From the NCBI GenBank assembly GCA_002690215.1, contig NZDS01000217.1, forward strand, positions 1-44,556: a stretch of 44,556 bases of DNA. The letters are read 5' to 3'. Position 1 is the first letter of the stretch, and each line of letters begins with the position of its first letter. Source of the stretch: Rhodospirillaceae bacterium (lineage in GTDB: Bacteria > Pseudomonadota > Alphaproteobacteria > UBA2966). Below are positions 18,757 through 28,530 of this stretch, one piece after another. The notes below the pieces were generated by a model. That model had not been told where the DNA came from and ran no database searches. It saw only the letters and a list, made by a program, of their open reading frames with translations. The position numbers and the translations under genes were made by a program.

Positions 18757-20631
18757 ATGGCGAAAAAAACCACGGCCCCGGATCGACCCGGCCTGATCGG
18801 CAGGTTGGCCTATTGGCTGGTGGTAATGGGGATCTGGAGCGCCGTGGCCCTGATCGGCGTGGTGGCCTGGTATGCCTACGACCTGCCAGACGTCGACGCC
18901 CCTGGCGCACCCAAACCGCGACCGGCGGTGCTGCTCCACTATGCAGACGGTAGTCCGTTGGCCCGCTTCGGCGATCTATACGGCGCCGAGGTGGCACTGG
19001 ACGAGCTGCCGCCGGTCATGTCCCAGGCCGTGCTGGCCATCGAGGACCGGCGTTTTCGCTGGCACTTCGGCATCGACCTGATCGGCCTGGTGCGGGCGGC
19101 CGTGGCCAACTTCAAGGCCGGCCGCATCGTCCAGGGCGGCAGCACCATCACCCAGCAACTGGCCAAGAACCTTTTTCTCAAACCCGAACGTACGATCAAA
19201 CGCAAGGCCCAGGAGGTGCTGCTGGCGCTCTGGCTTGAGGCCCATTTCAGCAAGGATGAAATCCTTACGCTTTACCTTAATAGAGTTTACCTGGGTGCCG
19301 GCACTTACGGCGTCGAAGCGGCGGCACAGCGCTATTTCGGCATCTCGGCGCGCCGGCTGTCGCTGGGCCAGGCGGCGCTGCTGGCCGGTCTTCTGAAAGC
19401 GCCGACGCGCTATGCCCCGACCAGCAGCCCGAAGCGCGCCCGAGCCCGGGCCAAAGTGGTGCTGGCCAGCATGGTGCGCTCAGGCGCCATCACGAAAGCC
19501 CAGGCAACGAAGGCGGGACAACGCCTGGCCAACCTGCGGACGCGCCGGCAAAAGCCTGCGCGGGCTCGGGCCGGGCGCTATGCCGCCGACTGGATCGTCG
19601 AGCAGGTGCCGGGCTACAGCGGCCACGCCCGGCGCGACATCGTCGTCACCACTACCCTGGATGCGAAGCTCCAGGAGTTGGCCGAGCGCGTGATCGAAAG
19701 CCAATTGGCGGCCGACGGCAAACGTCTCGCGGCAAGCCAGGCGGCGCTGGTGGCCATGAGCCGCAACGGCGCCGTGCGCGCCCTGGTGGGCGGCCGAAAC
19801 TACCGCCTGAGCCAATTCAACCGCGCCAGCCAGGCGCGCCGCCAGCCGGGTTCGACCTTCAAGTTATTCGTCTACCTGGCCGGACTCGAGGCCGGCCTCA
19901 GGCCCGAGACGCAAATGCGCGACGAGCCGCTGACGGTGGCCGGCTGGTCGCCCCGCAACTATTCGGGAAAATATGCCGGGCCGGTCAGCCTGACCCAGGC
20001 CTTCGCCCGCTCGATCAACACGGTAGCCGTGAAGGTGGCGGAGCGTGCCGGACGCTGGCGCGTCGTCGAGGCCGCGGCGCGGCTTGGCATCACCTCGCCG
20101 TTGCCGGCCCATCCCTCCACAGCCCTCGGAACCAACGGCGTCTCGCTGCTCGAAATGACCGCTGCCTACGCCACCGTGGCGGCCGGCGGCCAGGGCGTCT
20201 GGAGCCACGGCATCAGCGCCATCGCCGAAATTGGCGGCCGGAAAATTCATCGCCGCACCGGCTCCGGCCCGGGCCGCGTCATGGCACCCGGCGTGGCCGC
20301 CGACCTCGATGCCATGCTACGGGCGGCGGTGGAAATGGGTGGTGGCCGGGCCGCCCGGCTGGGCTTTGCCACGGCGGGCAAGACCGGCACCAGCCAAGGC
20401 CACAGGGACGCTTGGTTCATCGGTTATGCCGGCAATCTGGTGGCCGGAGTGTGGGTCGGTAACGATGATGAAAAGGAAATGAAGCGGGTCACCGGCAGTG
20501 GCCTGCCGGCACGTATCTGGCGCGCCTTCATGGCCCAGGCGGCGGTCGAGACGGTGGTCGAGAACAAAGCCAAGGCCGGCCACCGGCCGGGACCGCCGAC
20601 AGCGGTGGCGCCGGAAGCGGCCGGCCGTTAA
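18757..20631 (+). CDS. Class A penicillin-binding protein (transglycosylase/transpeptidase)
   Basis: A 624-residue bifunctional peptidoglycan synthase. One N-terminal membrane segment (about 14-40) anchors it. The GT51 glycosyltransferase domain shows the catalytic Glu96 in EDRRFRWHFGID and QGGSTITQQLAKNLF. The penicillin-binding transpeptidase domain shows the active-site STFK (366-369), SIN (419-421) and KTGT (542-545). It is shorter than E. coli PBP1a or PBP1b and lacks an OB domain, resembling the compact PBP1 forms of alphaproteobacteria such as PbpC. The gene converges with the MetE-like gene, their stop codons overlapping by four bases. Confidence 0.92.
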   Translation: MAKKTTAPDRPGLIGRLAYWLVVMGIWSAVALIGVVAWYAYDLPDVDAPGAPKPRPAVLLHYADGSPLARFGDLYGAEVALDELPPVMSQAVLAIEDRRFRWHFGIDLIGLVRAAVANFKAGRIVQGGSTITQQLAKNLFLKPERTIKRKAQEVLLALWLEAHFSKDEILTLYLNRVYLGAGTYGVEAAAQRYFGISARRLSLGQAALLAGLLKAPTRYAPTSSPKRARARAKVVLASMVRSGAITKAQATKAGQRLANLRTRRQKPARARAGRYAADWIVEQVPGYSGHARRDIVVTTTLDAKLQELAERVIESQLAADGKRLAASQAALVAMSRNGAVRALVGGRNYRLSQFNRASQARRQPGSTFKLFVYLAGLEAGLRPETQMRDEPLTVAGWSPRNYSGKYAGPVSLTQAFARSINTVAVKVAERAGRWRVVEAAARLGITSPLPAHPSTALGTNGVSLLEMTAAYATVAAGGQGVWSHGISAIAEIGGRKIHRRTGSGPGRVMAPGVAADLDAMLRAAVEMGGGRAARLGFATAGKTGTSQGHRDAWFIGYAGNLVAGVWVGNDDEKEMKRVTGSGLPARIWRAFMAQAAVETVVENKAKAGHRPGPPTAVAPEAAGR

Positions 20632-21638
20632 AGAGATTTCGCTGCCGCCACCATGTTGGTGAGCTTTTGCCAGACAAACGAGGCGTCCTCGTCACGGTAG
20701 GTGCCGAAGCCGCAATCGGGCGCTACGATCAGGCGTTCGGGAGGAATGTGGTCGAGGGCGGTTTTCAGGCGCTCGCGGATCTGCTCGACGGGCTCGACAT
20801 TGGTGTCGAGGTTGGAAACCGCGCCGAACATCACGCTGGTGCTGGTCAGGTGTTCGAGAAACCCGAGGTCTTCGTGGTATTGCGAGGCATCCTCGAGCGA
20901 GAACACGTCGGCTGCGCAGTCTTCGATGGCCGCCGCCAGCCTGGCGTAGGGCCGGGCCGGGTTGCGGCCCTCCCAGTCGCCGTCGACCGGCGCGTAGCCA
21001 CGGCAGATGTGGAGCACCCGCCGGACTTCCGCCGGTAACCCGGCAAAGCAGGCATCGACCGCTTCGAAGCCGTAGGCGAGCGCCATTTCAGGCTGGAAAC
21101 CGAGCTGCGGCTCATCGAGCTGCAACCAGCGACAGCCAGCTTCCGCCAGCGCCTCGAGCTCGACTTTGAGAGCTGCGGCAAAGGCCCGGCAAAGGGTCCG
21201 TTTGTCGCCGTAGTGCTGGTCGACGACGTATTCGCTGAGGGTGGCCGGACCGACGGTGGCAATCTTGAGCGGGCGTTCAGTGAACGATTGGGCCTGGCGC
21301 CAGTCGTCGACCAGCAGGGGCGGGCCGGCGGAGATCGGCCCGGTTACCCGCACCTCGTCGCCGTGGCGCTCCACGCCGCCCATGTTGAGGCAGTTGTACT
21401 GCCAGTAGACGAGGCGCGAGAGTTCGCCGTCGACAGGCACGTCGAGGCCCAACTGCACCTGCTTGAGGATGCCCAGAAAGAGCTGCATGGCGATGACGTC
21501 GGCGAGCGGCCGGTGCTGTTGCAGGCGGCCGTATTCGCCGCCGTAGGCATCGTCGATGATGTAGCCGCCCGAACCGGTGGCGTAGGGCGTGTAGATACGC
21601 TTGGGCAGGGCACCGACCAGGGTGGTTAGCAGCGGCAT
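20628..21638 (-). CDS. MetE-like zinc methyltransferase, short form
   Basis: A 336-residue protein resembling the catalytic C-terminal barrel of cobalamin-independent methionine synthase. The zinc ligands of that family are recognisable: His210 and Cys212 (VLHICRGY), Glu249 (FSLEDAS) and Cys309 (APDCGFGT). The N-terminal barrel of MetE, needed for binding methyltetrahydrofolate polyglutamate, is missing, so the methyl donor is uncertain. Short relatives in other bacteria and archaea use other donors or methylate other thiols. It sits 20 bp after the DUF3501 gene on the same strand. Whether it shares the iron/peroxide module's function is unknown. Confidence 0.8.
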   Translation of the reverse strand: MPLLTTLVGALPKRIYTPYATGSGGYIIDDAYGGEYGRLQQHRPLADVIAMQLFLGILKQVQLGLDVPVDGELSRLVYWQYNCLNMGGVERHGDEVRVTGPISAGPPLLVDDWRQAQSFTERPLKIATVGPATLSEYVVDQHYGDKRTLCRAFAAALKVELEALAEAGCRWLQLDEPQLGFQPEMALAYGFEAVDACFAGLPAEVRRVLHICRGYAPVDGDWEGRNPARPYARLAAAIEDCAADVFSLEDASQYHEDLGFLEHLTSTSVMFGAVSNLDTNVEPVEQIRERLKTALDHIPPERLIVAPDCGFGTYRDEDASFVWQKLTNMVAAAKSL

Positions 21639-21658
21639 GGCTGGGCCGAATCGCCGCC

Positions 21659-22252
21659 TTAGTCCAAGTCGGTCGCCAGGGCCTGGCGGATGCGTTCGGA
21701 GAGCCGCGTCATGTGGGCATAGTTGGGGTGCTCGATGCCCAGCATGACATCCACGGAAGCGTTTCCGAAATCCTTGGCCTGGGATTTGGTCAGGGGAAAG
21801 TGAAGGAAATGCACCGATGACGCTTTGCCGTCCTCGTCGGTGCGCTCGAGATCGGCCTCGGGAACGGCGCGCACGACGCTGGTGCCAATGCGCAGCGTTA
21901 CCGTCTCTTCGATACCACCAAGGCCGGCCAGCTCGCGGTCCCGGCGGTCGGGCTCCTCGATTTCCAGCATCAGCGTGGCAACAAACTCACGGCCCTGCGG
22001 GATCAGCGGATTGTAGGCCGCCAGCTCACCCGCGATCTGTTCCTCGCCACCCTTTTCGATATGCAGCATCTCATGCACCTGATGCCACATGGTATCGTAG
22101 TTCTCGAAATAGAAGCTGGCGAAGGGGCCGACCTCGAGACGGCGGTCGGTCTTCACCGTCATCAGCGCCCGGCGCCGTTGGCGGCGCTCGGCGGCATAGG
22201 CCTCGGGCGCCATGATGTCGGCCCGGGTGAGACGGCGCTCAGTGGCACTCAT
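21659..22252 (-). CDS. DUF3501 family protein
   Basis: A 197-residue soluble protein of the uncharacterised DUF3501 family. Family features are ERRQRRRALMTVKTDRRL, the PFASFYFENYDTMWHQVHEML stretch in two parts, and EHPNYAH near the end. There are no transmembrane segments and no metal-binding Cys pattern. It overlaps the upstream Fe-S protein gene as ATGA, implying translational coupling and perhaps a complex. Proteobacteria repeatedly carry rubrerythrin, this type of Fe-S protein and DUF3501 side by side. The molecular role is not established. Confidence 0.85.
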   Translation of the reverse strand: MSATERRLTRADIMAPEAYAAERRQRRRALMTVKTDRRLEVGPFASFYFENYDTMWHQVHEMLHIEKGGEEQIAGELAAYNPLIPQGREFVATLMLEIEEPDRRDRELAGLGGIEETVTLRIGTSVVRAVPEADLERTDEDGKASSVHFLHFPLTKSQAKDFGNASVDVMLGIEHPNYAHMTRLSERIRQALATDLD

Positions 22253-23607
22253 GGCTGCGCCTTACCGTCGAGGCCCCAGGCCCGGGCCATCAACTCGATC
22301 GGATGGTAGGCCCGATCCGGCCCGTCTGCCTCCCCAGCCTCGAGACGTTCGATGCCCTGCATCACGTGAGCGCCGGCCAAGGGACATTCCGAGGCCAGCC
22401 AGCGCCGGCCCGCTTCGGCGGCCTGGCGAGCCACCGGCCGTCCGACCTTGAGGGCAACCTCGAAATTCTCTTTCATCATGCCCCACGAGCCACCGTGACC
22501 GGAGCAGCGTTCGATGACGCTGATCTCGGTGTCAGGCAACAGGCGCAGCATCTCGGCTGCCTTGGGGCCCATATTCTGAGCCCGGGCGTGACAGGCCAAG
22601 TGCACCGCAATTCCGCCGTCGAGGGGTCCGAGCCCGGATGCCAGGCCTTCGTTGGCAGCGATATCGACGAGATATTGGCAAATATCGAAGGTGGCCTGTG
22701 AAAGCCGCGCGATCTCGGTGTTATCGGGCAGCAGCATCGGCCACTCGAATTTCATCATGAGGGCACAGCTCGGTGTCAGCGCAACGATGTCACGTCCCTC
22801 GTCGAGCGCCGGCGCCAATGCCGCCGCCACACGGCGCGCCTTGGCCGCCACCGCCTCCAGGTCGCCGTGCTCGAACTGGGGCATGCCGCAACAGCCAGGA
22901 TGTTCGACCCGAATGTCGACGCCGTTATGGGCCAACACCCGGCGCGCCACCAGACCCACGGGGGTATTGTTGTAGTTGACGAAGCAGGTGGCGTAGAGCA
23001 CCGCCTTGCGGCCCGCGGCTGGCGCCTCGCTGTTGATCTCAAGCGGCTGGCGCTCGGCCTCAGCGACCAGCGTTCGGGCGCAAAACCGCGGCACTTCGGC
23101 TTCGCGATGGATGCCGACGACGCTTTCCATCAACGGACGGGTGAGGCCGTTTCCACAGCCCGAAGCCCAGTTGACCAGCGGCGCCAGGGATCCGGCCAGG
23201 CGGCCGTTGCGATCGGTTTGACCGAGCTGGCGCTGCCAAAAACCCACCTTGCCAGCAGCGAATTGGGCGGCCCGGGCGCGCAGCATGAGGTGGGGAAAAT
23301 CGATGTCGAAGTCATGCGGCGGCACGTAGGGGCACTTGGTCATGAAGCAGAGATCGCAGAGCGTGCAGGCCGCCACGATGGGGGCATAATCGGCTGGCGA
23401 AACGGAATCGAGCTCACCCGTTTTGGATTCGTCGATCAGATCGAAAAGCCTGGGAAAGCTGTCGCAAAGATTGAAACAGCGCCGGCAGCCGTGACAGATG
23501 TCGAAGACCCGCGTGAGCTCGGCCTCGATATTGTCAGTCTCGAGAAATTCAGGCTCGCGCCAGGCCAGGGGGTGGCGAATGGGGGCCTCGGTGCTGCCTT
23601 CTTTCAT
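22249..23607 (-). CDS. Two-cluster Fe-S / CCG-domain oxidoreductase (GlpC-like)
   Basis: A 452-residue protein resembling GlpC, LutA and heterodisulfide-reductase subunits. Two N-terminal [4Fe-4S] motifs are visible: Cys38/41/44/48 ([11 protein letters not shown]) and Cys81/84/87/92 ([12 protein letters not shown]). Two CCG-type modules follow: [13 protein letters not shown] and a variant [10 protein letters not shown] in which the CCG reads CSG. Such proteins pass electrons between a quinone or flavoprotein and a partner. Here the partner may be the preceding rubrerythrin or the coupled DUF3501 protein. The ATG at 23607 has GGTGA upstream; an in-frame TTG at 23643 is less likely. A terminator separates it from rubrerythrin. 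Confidence 0.85.
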   Translation of the reverse strand: MKEGSTEAPIRHPLAWREPEFLETDNIEAELTRVFDICHGCRRCFNLCDSFPRLFDLIDESKTGELDSVSPADYAPIVAACTLCDLCFMTKCPYVPPHDFDIDFPHLMLRARAAQFAAGKVGFWQRQLGQTDRNGRLAGSLAPLVNWASGCGNGLTRPLMESVVGIHREAEVPRFCARTLVAEAERQPLEINSEAPAAGRKAVLYATCFVNYNNTPVGLVARRVLAHNGVDIRVEHPGCCGMPQFEHGDLEAVAAKARRVAAALAPALDEGRDIVALTPSCALMMKFEWPMLLPDNTEIARLSQATFDICQYLVDIAANEGLASGLGPLDGGIAVHLACHARAQNMGPKAAEMLRLLPDTEISVIERCSGHGGSWGMMKENFEVALKVGRPVARQAAEAGRRWLASECPLAGAHVMQGIERLEAGEADGPDRAYHPIELMARAWGLDGKAQP

Positions 23608-23640
23608 GTTCACCAAAATGCTCGGAACGGCGTTGCGGGG

Positions 23641-23670
23641 CAAACAAAAAGGGGAGCGTTCCCGCTCCCC
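23641..23670 (-). terminator. Intrinsic terminator/attenuator after rubrerythrin
   Basis: On the minus strand GGGGAGCG-GGAA-CGCTCCCC (23670-23651) is an 8-bp stem followed by TTTTTGTTTG. It lies between the rubrerythrin stop and the Fe-S protein start, so it should reduce, and may not abolish, read-through into the downstream genes. Confidence 0.8.
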
Positions 23671-23718
23671 TCATTGCTGTTTACCGGCAGCAGCCGCAAA
23701 CGTCGTCGCCGAGACGGT

Positions 23719-24138
<420 letters not shown>

Positions 24139-24275
24139 CGGTTTCTCCCTCGTAGGCGTCAACAATGTTGGTGGTCGCGGCGGCGCCGAGGCCGACGGCA
24201 CATCGGTCATCACAAGCGTCAGCGGTTCAACCTGGCCGCTACCTTACAAGACATGTGGATGGATATCGAGCAAAA

Positions 24276-24292
24276 GCTAGAATTATTCAAAA
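24276..24292. promoter_or_regulatory. Candidate Irr box (iron control element)
   Basis: The 17 bases GCTAGAATTATTCAAAA match 14 of 17 positions of the Irr-box consensus as I recall it, TTTRGAAYNRTTCYAAA, including the full GAA-N3-TTC core. The site lies about 140 bp before the rubrerythrin start and just after irr. It overlaps plausible minus-strand -35 elements (TTGAAT or TTGCAT). Confidence 0.6.
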
Positions 24293-24331
24293 AAAGAATG
24301 CAAGTCTAAGCTCTTTAACCTCAAATCCCCA

Positions 24332-24754
24332 TCAATTTCCAGTTTCGCGCAGCCTTACAACGACGTCGACGCTGTCGATCAGGGTTCCCGGCGGCGGTGG
24401 CGGCAGGTCGTTAACGGTATAGGAAAGGCCCGGAATATCTTCCAGCCGGCCACTTTTTTCGAAGAAGAAATGGTGGTGCGGCGTGGTGTTTGTATCGAAA
24501 TACGAGCGTCCAGAATCGACCACCACCTCGCGCAGCAGACCGGCTTTGGTGAACTGATGTAGCGTGTTGTAAACCGTCGCCAAAGATACCCTGACATTCG
24601 AGGCAAGCGCCTCGCTGTGCAGGACCTCTGCCGTTATGTGCCGGTCTCCATTGTCGAAGAGCAGCCGGGAAAGTGCCAGCCGCTGGCGGGTAGGACGGAG
24701 GTTGGCGGCACGGAGCCGCGTTAGAGCCTCGAAATAGGGTCGTTGTTGTTCCAC
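24332..24754 (-). CDS. irr: Irr-type iron response regulator (Fur family)
   Basis: A Fur-superfamily repressor/activator of about 140 residues. The winged helix is visible as LRPTRQRLALSRLLF, then VSLATVYNTLHQFTKAGLLRE. The segment FDTNTTPHHHFFFE carries the HHH motif that in Irr proteins takes part in haem sensing and degradation, and differs from classical Fur. In alphaproteobacteria Irr controls haem synthesis, iron storage and uptake genes. The GTG at 24754 is preceded by GAGG at good spacing; an alternative GTG at 24805 would add 17 residues containing CASSSC. Downstream is rubrerythrin with a candidate Irr box. A palindrome at 24881-24900 may be its own operator. Confidence 0.85.
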   Translation of the reverse strand: MEQQRPYFEALTRLRAANLRPTRQRLALSRLLFDNGDRHITAEVLHSEALASNVRVSLATVYNTLHQFTKAGLLREVVVDSGRSYFDTNTTPHHHFFFEKSGRLEDIPGLSYTVNDLPPPPPGTLIDSVDVVVRLRETGN

Positions 24755-24854
24755 GATGGCCTCAACATTACTGCATGATGACGATGCGCACTGCCCCTTT
24801 CGCACCCGCTACGACTACATATAGTGCGGTCCACGAGGAAGCAAAGAGAAGCAA

Positions 24855-24873
24855 GGAGCTAAGCCGCAGCTCC
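24855..24873 (-). terminator. Weak terminator-like hairpin after the flavoprotein gene
   Basis: GGAGCT and AGCTCC can pair around a 7-base loop, followed on the minus strand by a T-rich but interrupted run (TTGCTTCTCTTTGC). It could end transcription from the upstream flavoprotein gene. Confidence 0.3.
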
Positions 24874-24880
24874 ACAATGT

Positions 24881-24900
24881 ATTTTGAATTATTTCAAAAT
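24881..24900. promoter_or_regulatory. Perfect palindrome upstream of irr
   Basis: ATTTTGAA-TTAT-TTCAAAAT is a perfect 8+4+8 inverted repeat between the flavoprotein gene and irr. It contains GAA...TTC half-sites like an Irr box but with a spacer one base longer. It has no U tract, so an operator is likelier than a terminator. Confidence 0.5.
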
Positions 24901-24923
24901 GCAGCGCAAGACATTGACTTTGG

Positions 24924-26321
24924 TTAATCGCCGGTCATCAACCGCTCGACAAGTTGGCGCGCCGTTGGGATGAATCCATTGGAGTAGAATGGATCGCTAG
25001 CGAAACGATAGGCGCCGTGCCCGGCAAACATAAGATTATGCTCGGTATTGTCGGTGTGAATCACGTCTTGCAGCGTTTTCTGAATGCAGAAGCTGCGAGG
25101 GTCTGACTTCTTGCCGGTTGTGCCTTCCTCGGTGGCGGCCCAGTTGGAGAACAGGCAATGGCTCAGGCAGCCCATGCAATCGACCTGATCCTTGCGAATT
25201 TCGGCGGCGCGCTCGGGGCTGACGAAGATCAAGGTCTGTGACGGGGTACGCAGTGCCATGCTGTTGCCGGCGGCGATCCACTCCTCCGCCCGCTTCCGGT
25301 CGTTGTCACTCAAGTAGACCAGGCGGTTGCGCGGGCCGATGCCAAGCTCGGCTGGATGATCGTCGGTCGCTTCGCTGGTGTAGGCGATCTGGCGAGCATT
25401 GCGCTGCTCGAGCTCACGCAAGAAATCGTTGTGCACGGCCGAGGACCAGAACCCGGTGGGACTGAAGCGATTGAGCAGGATATCGCCCTCGCCCAGCGTC
25501 AGCAGACGCCGTTTCCAGGCATCGGGAATGGGAATTTCCTCGGTCAGCAGGCCGCGGCTGCCGAACTGGAAGACGATGGGACCGAGCTCCGGATTATCGA
25601 TCCAGTCTTCCCACTCGCGCAGGTACCAGACCCCGCCGGCCATGATGATCGGAGTCTGATCGAGCCCGTAGCTGCGCATTTCCTGGCGCAACGCCAGCAC
25701 CCGGGGATAGGGTGCCTCGGGCTGCCGCGGATCCTCCGAGTTGGTCAGCCCGTTGTGGCCGCCGGCCAGCCAGGGATCCTCGTATACGACGCCGCCCATG
25801 AGCTCTGCGAACTTGGAATAGGACCGCTTCCAGAGCGCCCGGAAAGCCCGGGCCGAGGATACGATGGGATAATAGTAAACGCCGTAATTGGCGGCTATCT
25901 CGGCGATCTTGTAGGGCATGCCGGCGCCGCAGGTGACACCATGTATGAGGCCCTTGGCTCCCTCCAGGATACCCTCGACGACGCGCTGCGCGCCGCCCAT
26001 CTCCCACAGGATGTTGACGTGGATTCGGCCCTCGCCGGCCGCCGTCTCATGACAGATTTGGGCCTGGGTGATGCCGCCGCGAATGGCGTAGGCGATCAGC
26101 TCCTCGTGACGTTCGCGGCGTGTCTTGGCGTGATAGATCTGCGGGATGACGTCGCCGTTTTCATCGTATGAATCGGCGTTGACGCCCGAGAACGTCCCTA
26201 CCCCGCCGGCCGCCGCCCAGGCTCCCGAACATTCGCCATTGGTCACCGCCACGCCTTTGCCGCCCTCGACCAAGGGCAATACCTCACGTCCGGAGACAAC
26301 CACGGGGTTCAATGCTTTCAC
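24924..26321 (-). CDS. Nitronate monooxygenase-like flavoprotein with C-terminal Cys cluster
   Basis: A 465-residue protein of the nitronate monooxygenase/2-nitropropane dioxygenase-like TIM-barrel flavin family. Glycine-rich segments GGVGTFSGVNAD, CGAGMPYKIAEIAANYG, PIIMAGGVWYLREWEDW and FQFGSRGLLTEE match FMN-phosphate and barrel regions. Beyond the barrel, Cys382, Cys385, Cys389 (CMGCLSHC) and Cys412 (SFCIQ) suggest a metal or Fe-S site not found in classical nitronate monooxygenases. The substrate is unknown. The start is GTG at 26321. It lies between pnp and irr on the same strand. Confidence 0.7.
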   Translation of the reverse strand: MKALNPVVVSGREVLPLVEGGKGVAVTNGECSGAWAAAGGVGTFSGVNADSYDENGDVIPQIYHAKTRRERHEELIAYAIRGGITQAQICHETAAGEGRIHVNILWEMGGAQRVVEGILEGAKGLIHGVTCGAGMPYKIAEIAANYGVYYYPIVSSARAFRALWKRSYSKFAELMGGVVYEDPWLAGGHNGLTNSEDPRQPEAPYPRVLALRQEMRSYGLDQTPIIMAGGVWYLREWEDWIDNPELGPIVFQFGSRGLLTEEIPIPDAWKRRLLTLGEGDILLNRFSPTGFWSSAVHNDFLRELEQRNARQIAYTSEATDDHPAELGIGPRNRLVYLSDNDRKRAEEWIAAGNSMALRTPSQTLIFVSPERAAEIRKDQVDCMGCLSHCLFSNWAATEEGTTGKKSDPRSFCIQKTLQDVIHTDNTEHNLMFAGHGAYRFASDPFYSNGFIPTARQLVERLMTGD

Positions 26322-26369
26322 ACTCGTTGCTCTCCGTCGTCCGTGGGGCGGGCGTTCTCGGCAGGCAAC

Positions 26370-28511
26370 CTACGACTTGCCTGCCGCCGCCTCACCGTCC
26401 TTCTTGTCGTCGCTGATTTCCTGGCCCGACTGCTGATCGACGGAGCGCATACTGAGCCGCACCTTGCCGCGATCGTCCATGGCCAACATCTTGACGTAGA
26501 CCTCGTCTCCTTCGTTGACCACATCGGTCACCTTGCCGACGCGCCGCGGTGCCAGTTCGCTGATGTGCACCAAGCCATCGCGGTTGCCGATGAAATTCAC
26601 GAAGGCGCCAAAATCGACCACTTTGACCACCTTGCCCGTATAGATCACCCCGACCTCGGGTTCGGCCACGATGTCCTTGATCCAAGCGATGGCGGCGTCG
26701 GCCACCTCGATGCTGGCGGCGGCAACACGGATGGTACCGTCGTCTTCGATGTCGATCTTGGCACCGGTCTCCTCGGTGATCTCGCGAATCACCTTGCCAC
26801 CGGTGCCGATGACCTCGCGGATCTTGTCCTTGGGGATCTCGATGGTGGTGATGCGCGGCGCGTACTGGCCGACCTCATCGCGCGGCCGGGCCAGGGCGGC
26901 CGCCATCTCGCCCAAAATGTGCAGACGGCCTTCGCGGGCCTGGGCCAGCGCCAGCTTCATGATATCGCTGGTGATGCCGGCAACCTTGATGTCCATCTGC
27001 AACGAGGTAACACCTTCCTCGGTGCCGGCAACCTTGAAGTCCATGTCGCCGAGGTGGTCCTCGTCGCCCAGGATGTCGGAAAGCACCGCGTGGCTGTCGT
27101 CTTCGAGAATCAGGCCCATGGCGATGCCGGCCACCGGACGCTTTAGAGGCACGCCGGCGTCCATCAGCGAGAGTGAGGTGCCACAGACCGTGGCCATCGA
27201 CGAGGAACCGTTGGATTCGGTGATCTCCGAAACCACCCGGATGGTGTAGGGGAAATCGTCCCAGTTCGGCATGAGCGGCCGCAAAGCCCGCCAAGCCAGC
27301 TTGCCGTGGCCGATTTCGCGCCGGCCGGGGCTGCGCAGGAACGAAGCTTCGCCGACCGAATAGGGCGGGAAGTTGTAGTGCAGCATGAAGCGCTCGCGAT
27401 ATTCCCCTTGCAGGGCGTCGATGATCTGCTCGTCGCGCCCGGTGCCCAACGTGGCCACCGCCAGGGCTTGAGTCTCACCGCGAGTGAAGAGAGCCGAGCC
27501 ATGGGCCCGGGGCAGCAGATTGACGTCACACGAGATGGGCCGCACAGTCTTGGTGTCGCGACCGTCGATGCGCACGCCGGTGTCGATAATCTGGCGCCGC
27601 ACGATGCTCTTTTCGAGATCCTTGAAGACGCCGGAAACAGCCTTTTTTTCCGCCTCGTCGCCATCCTCGAATGCCGCTGATACCTTGTCGCGGAGGGCAT
27701 CGATCTTGCCCTGCCGGGTTTGTTTGACCACCTCGGCATAGGCGCCGCGCAGATCGGCCTCGGCCGCTTCCTTGACCTTGTCGGCAACGGCACTGTTGTC
27801 GACCGGTTCGGGCAACTCCCAGGGATCCTTGGCCGCCTTCTCAGCCAGTTCGATGATGGCCTCGATGACCGGGCGGAATTGCTCATGGCCGAAGTTGACA
27901 GCCCCCAGCATTTCCTCTTCGCTGAGCTCATGCGCTTCGGATTCGACCATCATGACGTGGTCGGCCGTGCCGGCGACGATCAAATCCAGGCGGCTGCCGT
28001 CCAGATCTTCGACCTTGGGATTGAGCACGTACTGGCCATCGATGAAACCGACCCGGGCGGCCGCAATCGGGCCTAAGAACGGTATCCCCGACAATGTCAG
28101 GGCAGCCGCTGAGCCGACCAGGGCGACGACGTCGGGATCGTTTTCGAGATCGTGGCTGAGAACGGTGCAGATAACCTGGGTTTCGTTGCGGAAGCCCTTG
28201 GCAAAAAGCGGCCGGATGGGCCGGTCTATGAGTCGCGAGGTCAGCGTCTCCTTCTCCGAGGGACGGCCTTCGCGCTTGAAAAAGCCACCGGGGATCTTGC
28301 CGGTGGCGAAAGTCTTTTCCTGGTAGTTGACGGTGAGGGGGAAGAAGTCGATACCGACCCTTGCCGATCTCTGGGCGACGGCGGTGCACAGCACCACGGT
28401 TTCGCCGTAGGTCACCAGCACGGCGCCATCGGCCTGGCGGGCCATCCGGCCGGTCTCCATGACCAGCTTGCGGCCTCCCCACATCAATTCTTTGCGGTGA
28501 ATTTCAAACAT
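26370..28511 (-). CDS. pnp: Polynucleotide phosphorylase
   Basis: A 713-residue 3'-to-5' phosphorolytic exoribonuclease, trimeric, core of the RNA degradosome. Two RNase PH domains flank a helical domain ([15 protein letters not shown] and GRFPSEKE-like segments at the start; [20 protein letters not shown] in the second). The C-terminus has a KH domain ([20 protein letters not shown]) and an S1 domain ([18 protein letters not shown]). Length is standard. The ATG at 28511 has GGAAGGAAAC upstream. It follows rpsO across a hairpin-rich leader, the arrangement in which pnp is autoregulated in enterobacteria. Confidence 0.96.
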   Translation of the reverse strand: MFEIHRKELMWGGRKLVMETGRMARQADGAVLVTYGETVVLCTAVAQRSARVGIDFFPLTVNYQEKTFATGKIPGGFFKREGRPSEKETLTSRLIDRPIRPLFAKGFRNETQVICTVLSHDLENDPDVVALVGSAAALTLSGIPFLGPIAAARVGFIDGQYVLNPKVEDLDGSRLDLIVAGTADHVMMVESEAHELSEEEMLGAVNFGHEQFRPVIEAIIELAEKAAKDPWELPEPVDNSAVADKVKEAAEADLRGAYAEVVKQTRQGKIDALRDKVSAAFEDGDEAEKKAVSGVFKDLEKSIVRRQIIDTGVRIDGRDTKTVRPISCDVNLLPRAHGSALFTRGETQALAVATLGTGRDEQIIDALQGEYRERFMLHYNFPPYSVGEASFLRSPGRREIGHGKLAWRALRPLMPNWDDFPYTIRVVSEITESNGSSSMATVCGTSLSLMDAGVPLKRPVAGIAMGLILEDDSHAVLSDILGDEDHLGDMDFKVAGTEEGVTSLQMDIKVAGITSDIMKLALAQAREGRLHILGEMAAALARPRDEVGQYAPRITTIEIPKDKIREVIGTGGKVIREITEETGAKIDIEDDGTIRVAAASIEVADAAIAWIKDIVAEPEVGVIYTGKVVKVVDFGAFVNFIGNRDGLVHISELAPRRVGKVTDVVNEGDEVYVKMLAMDDRGKVRLSMRSVDQQSGQEISDDKKDGEAAAGKS

Positions 28512-28530
28512 CTTTCGTTTCCTTCCAACG

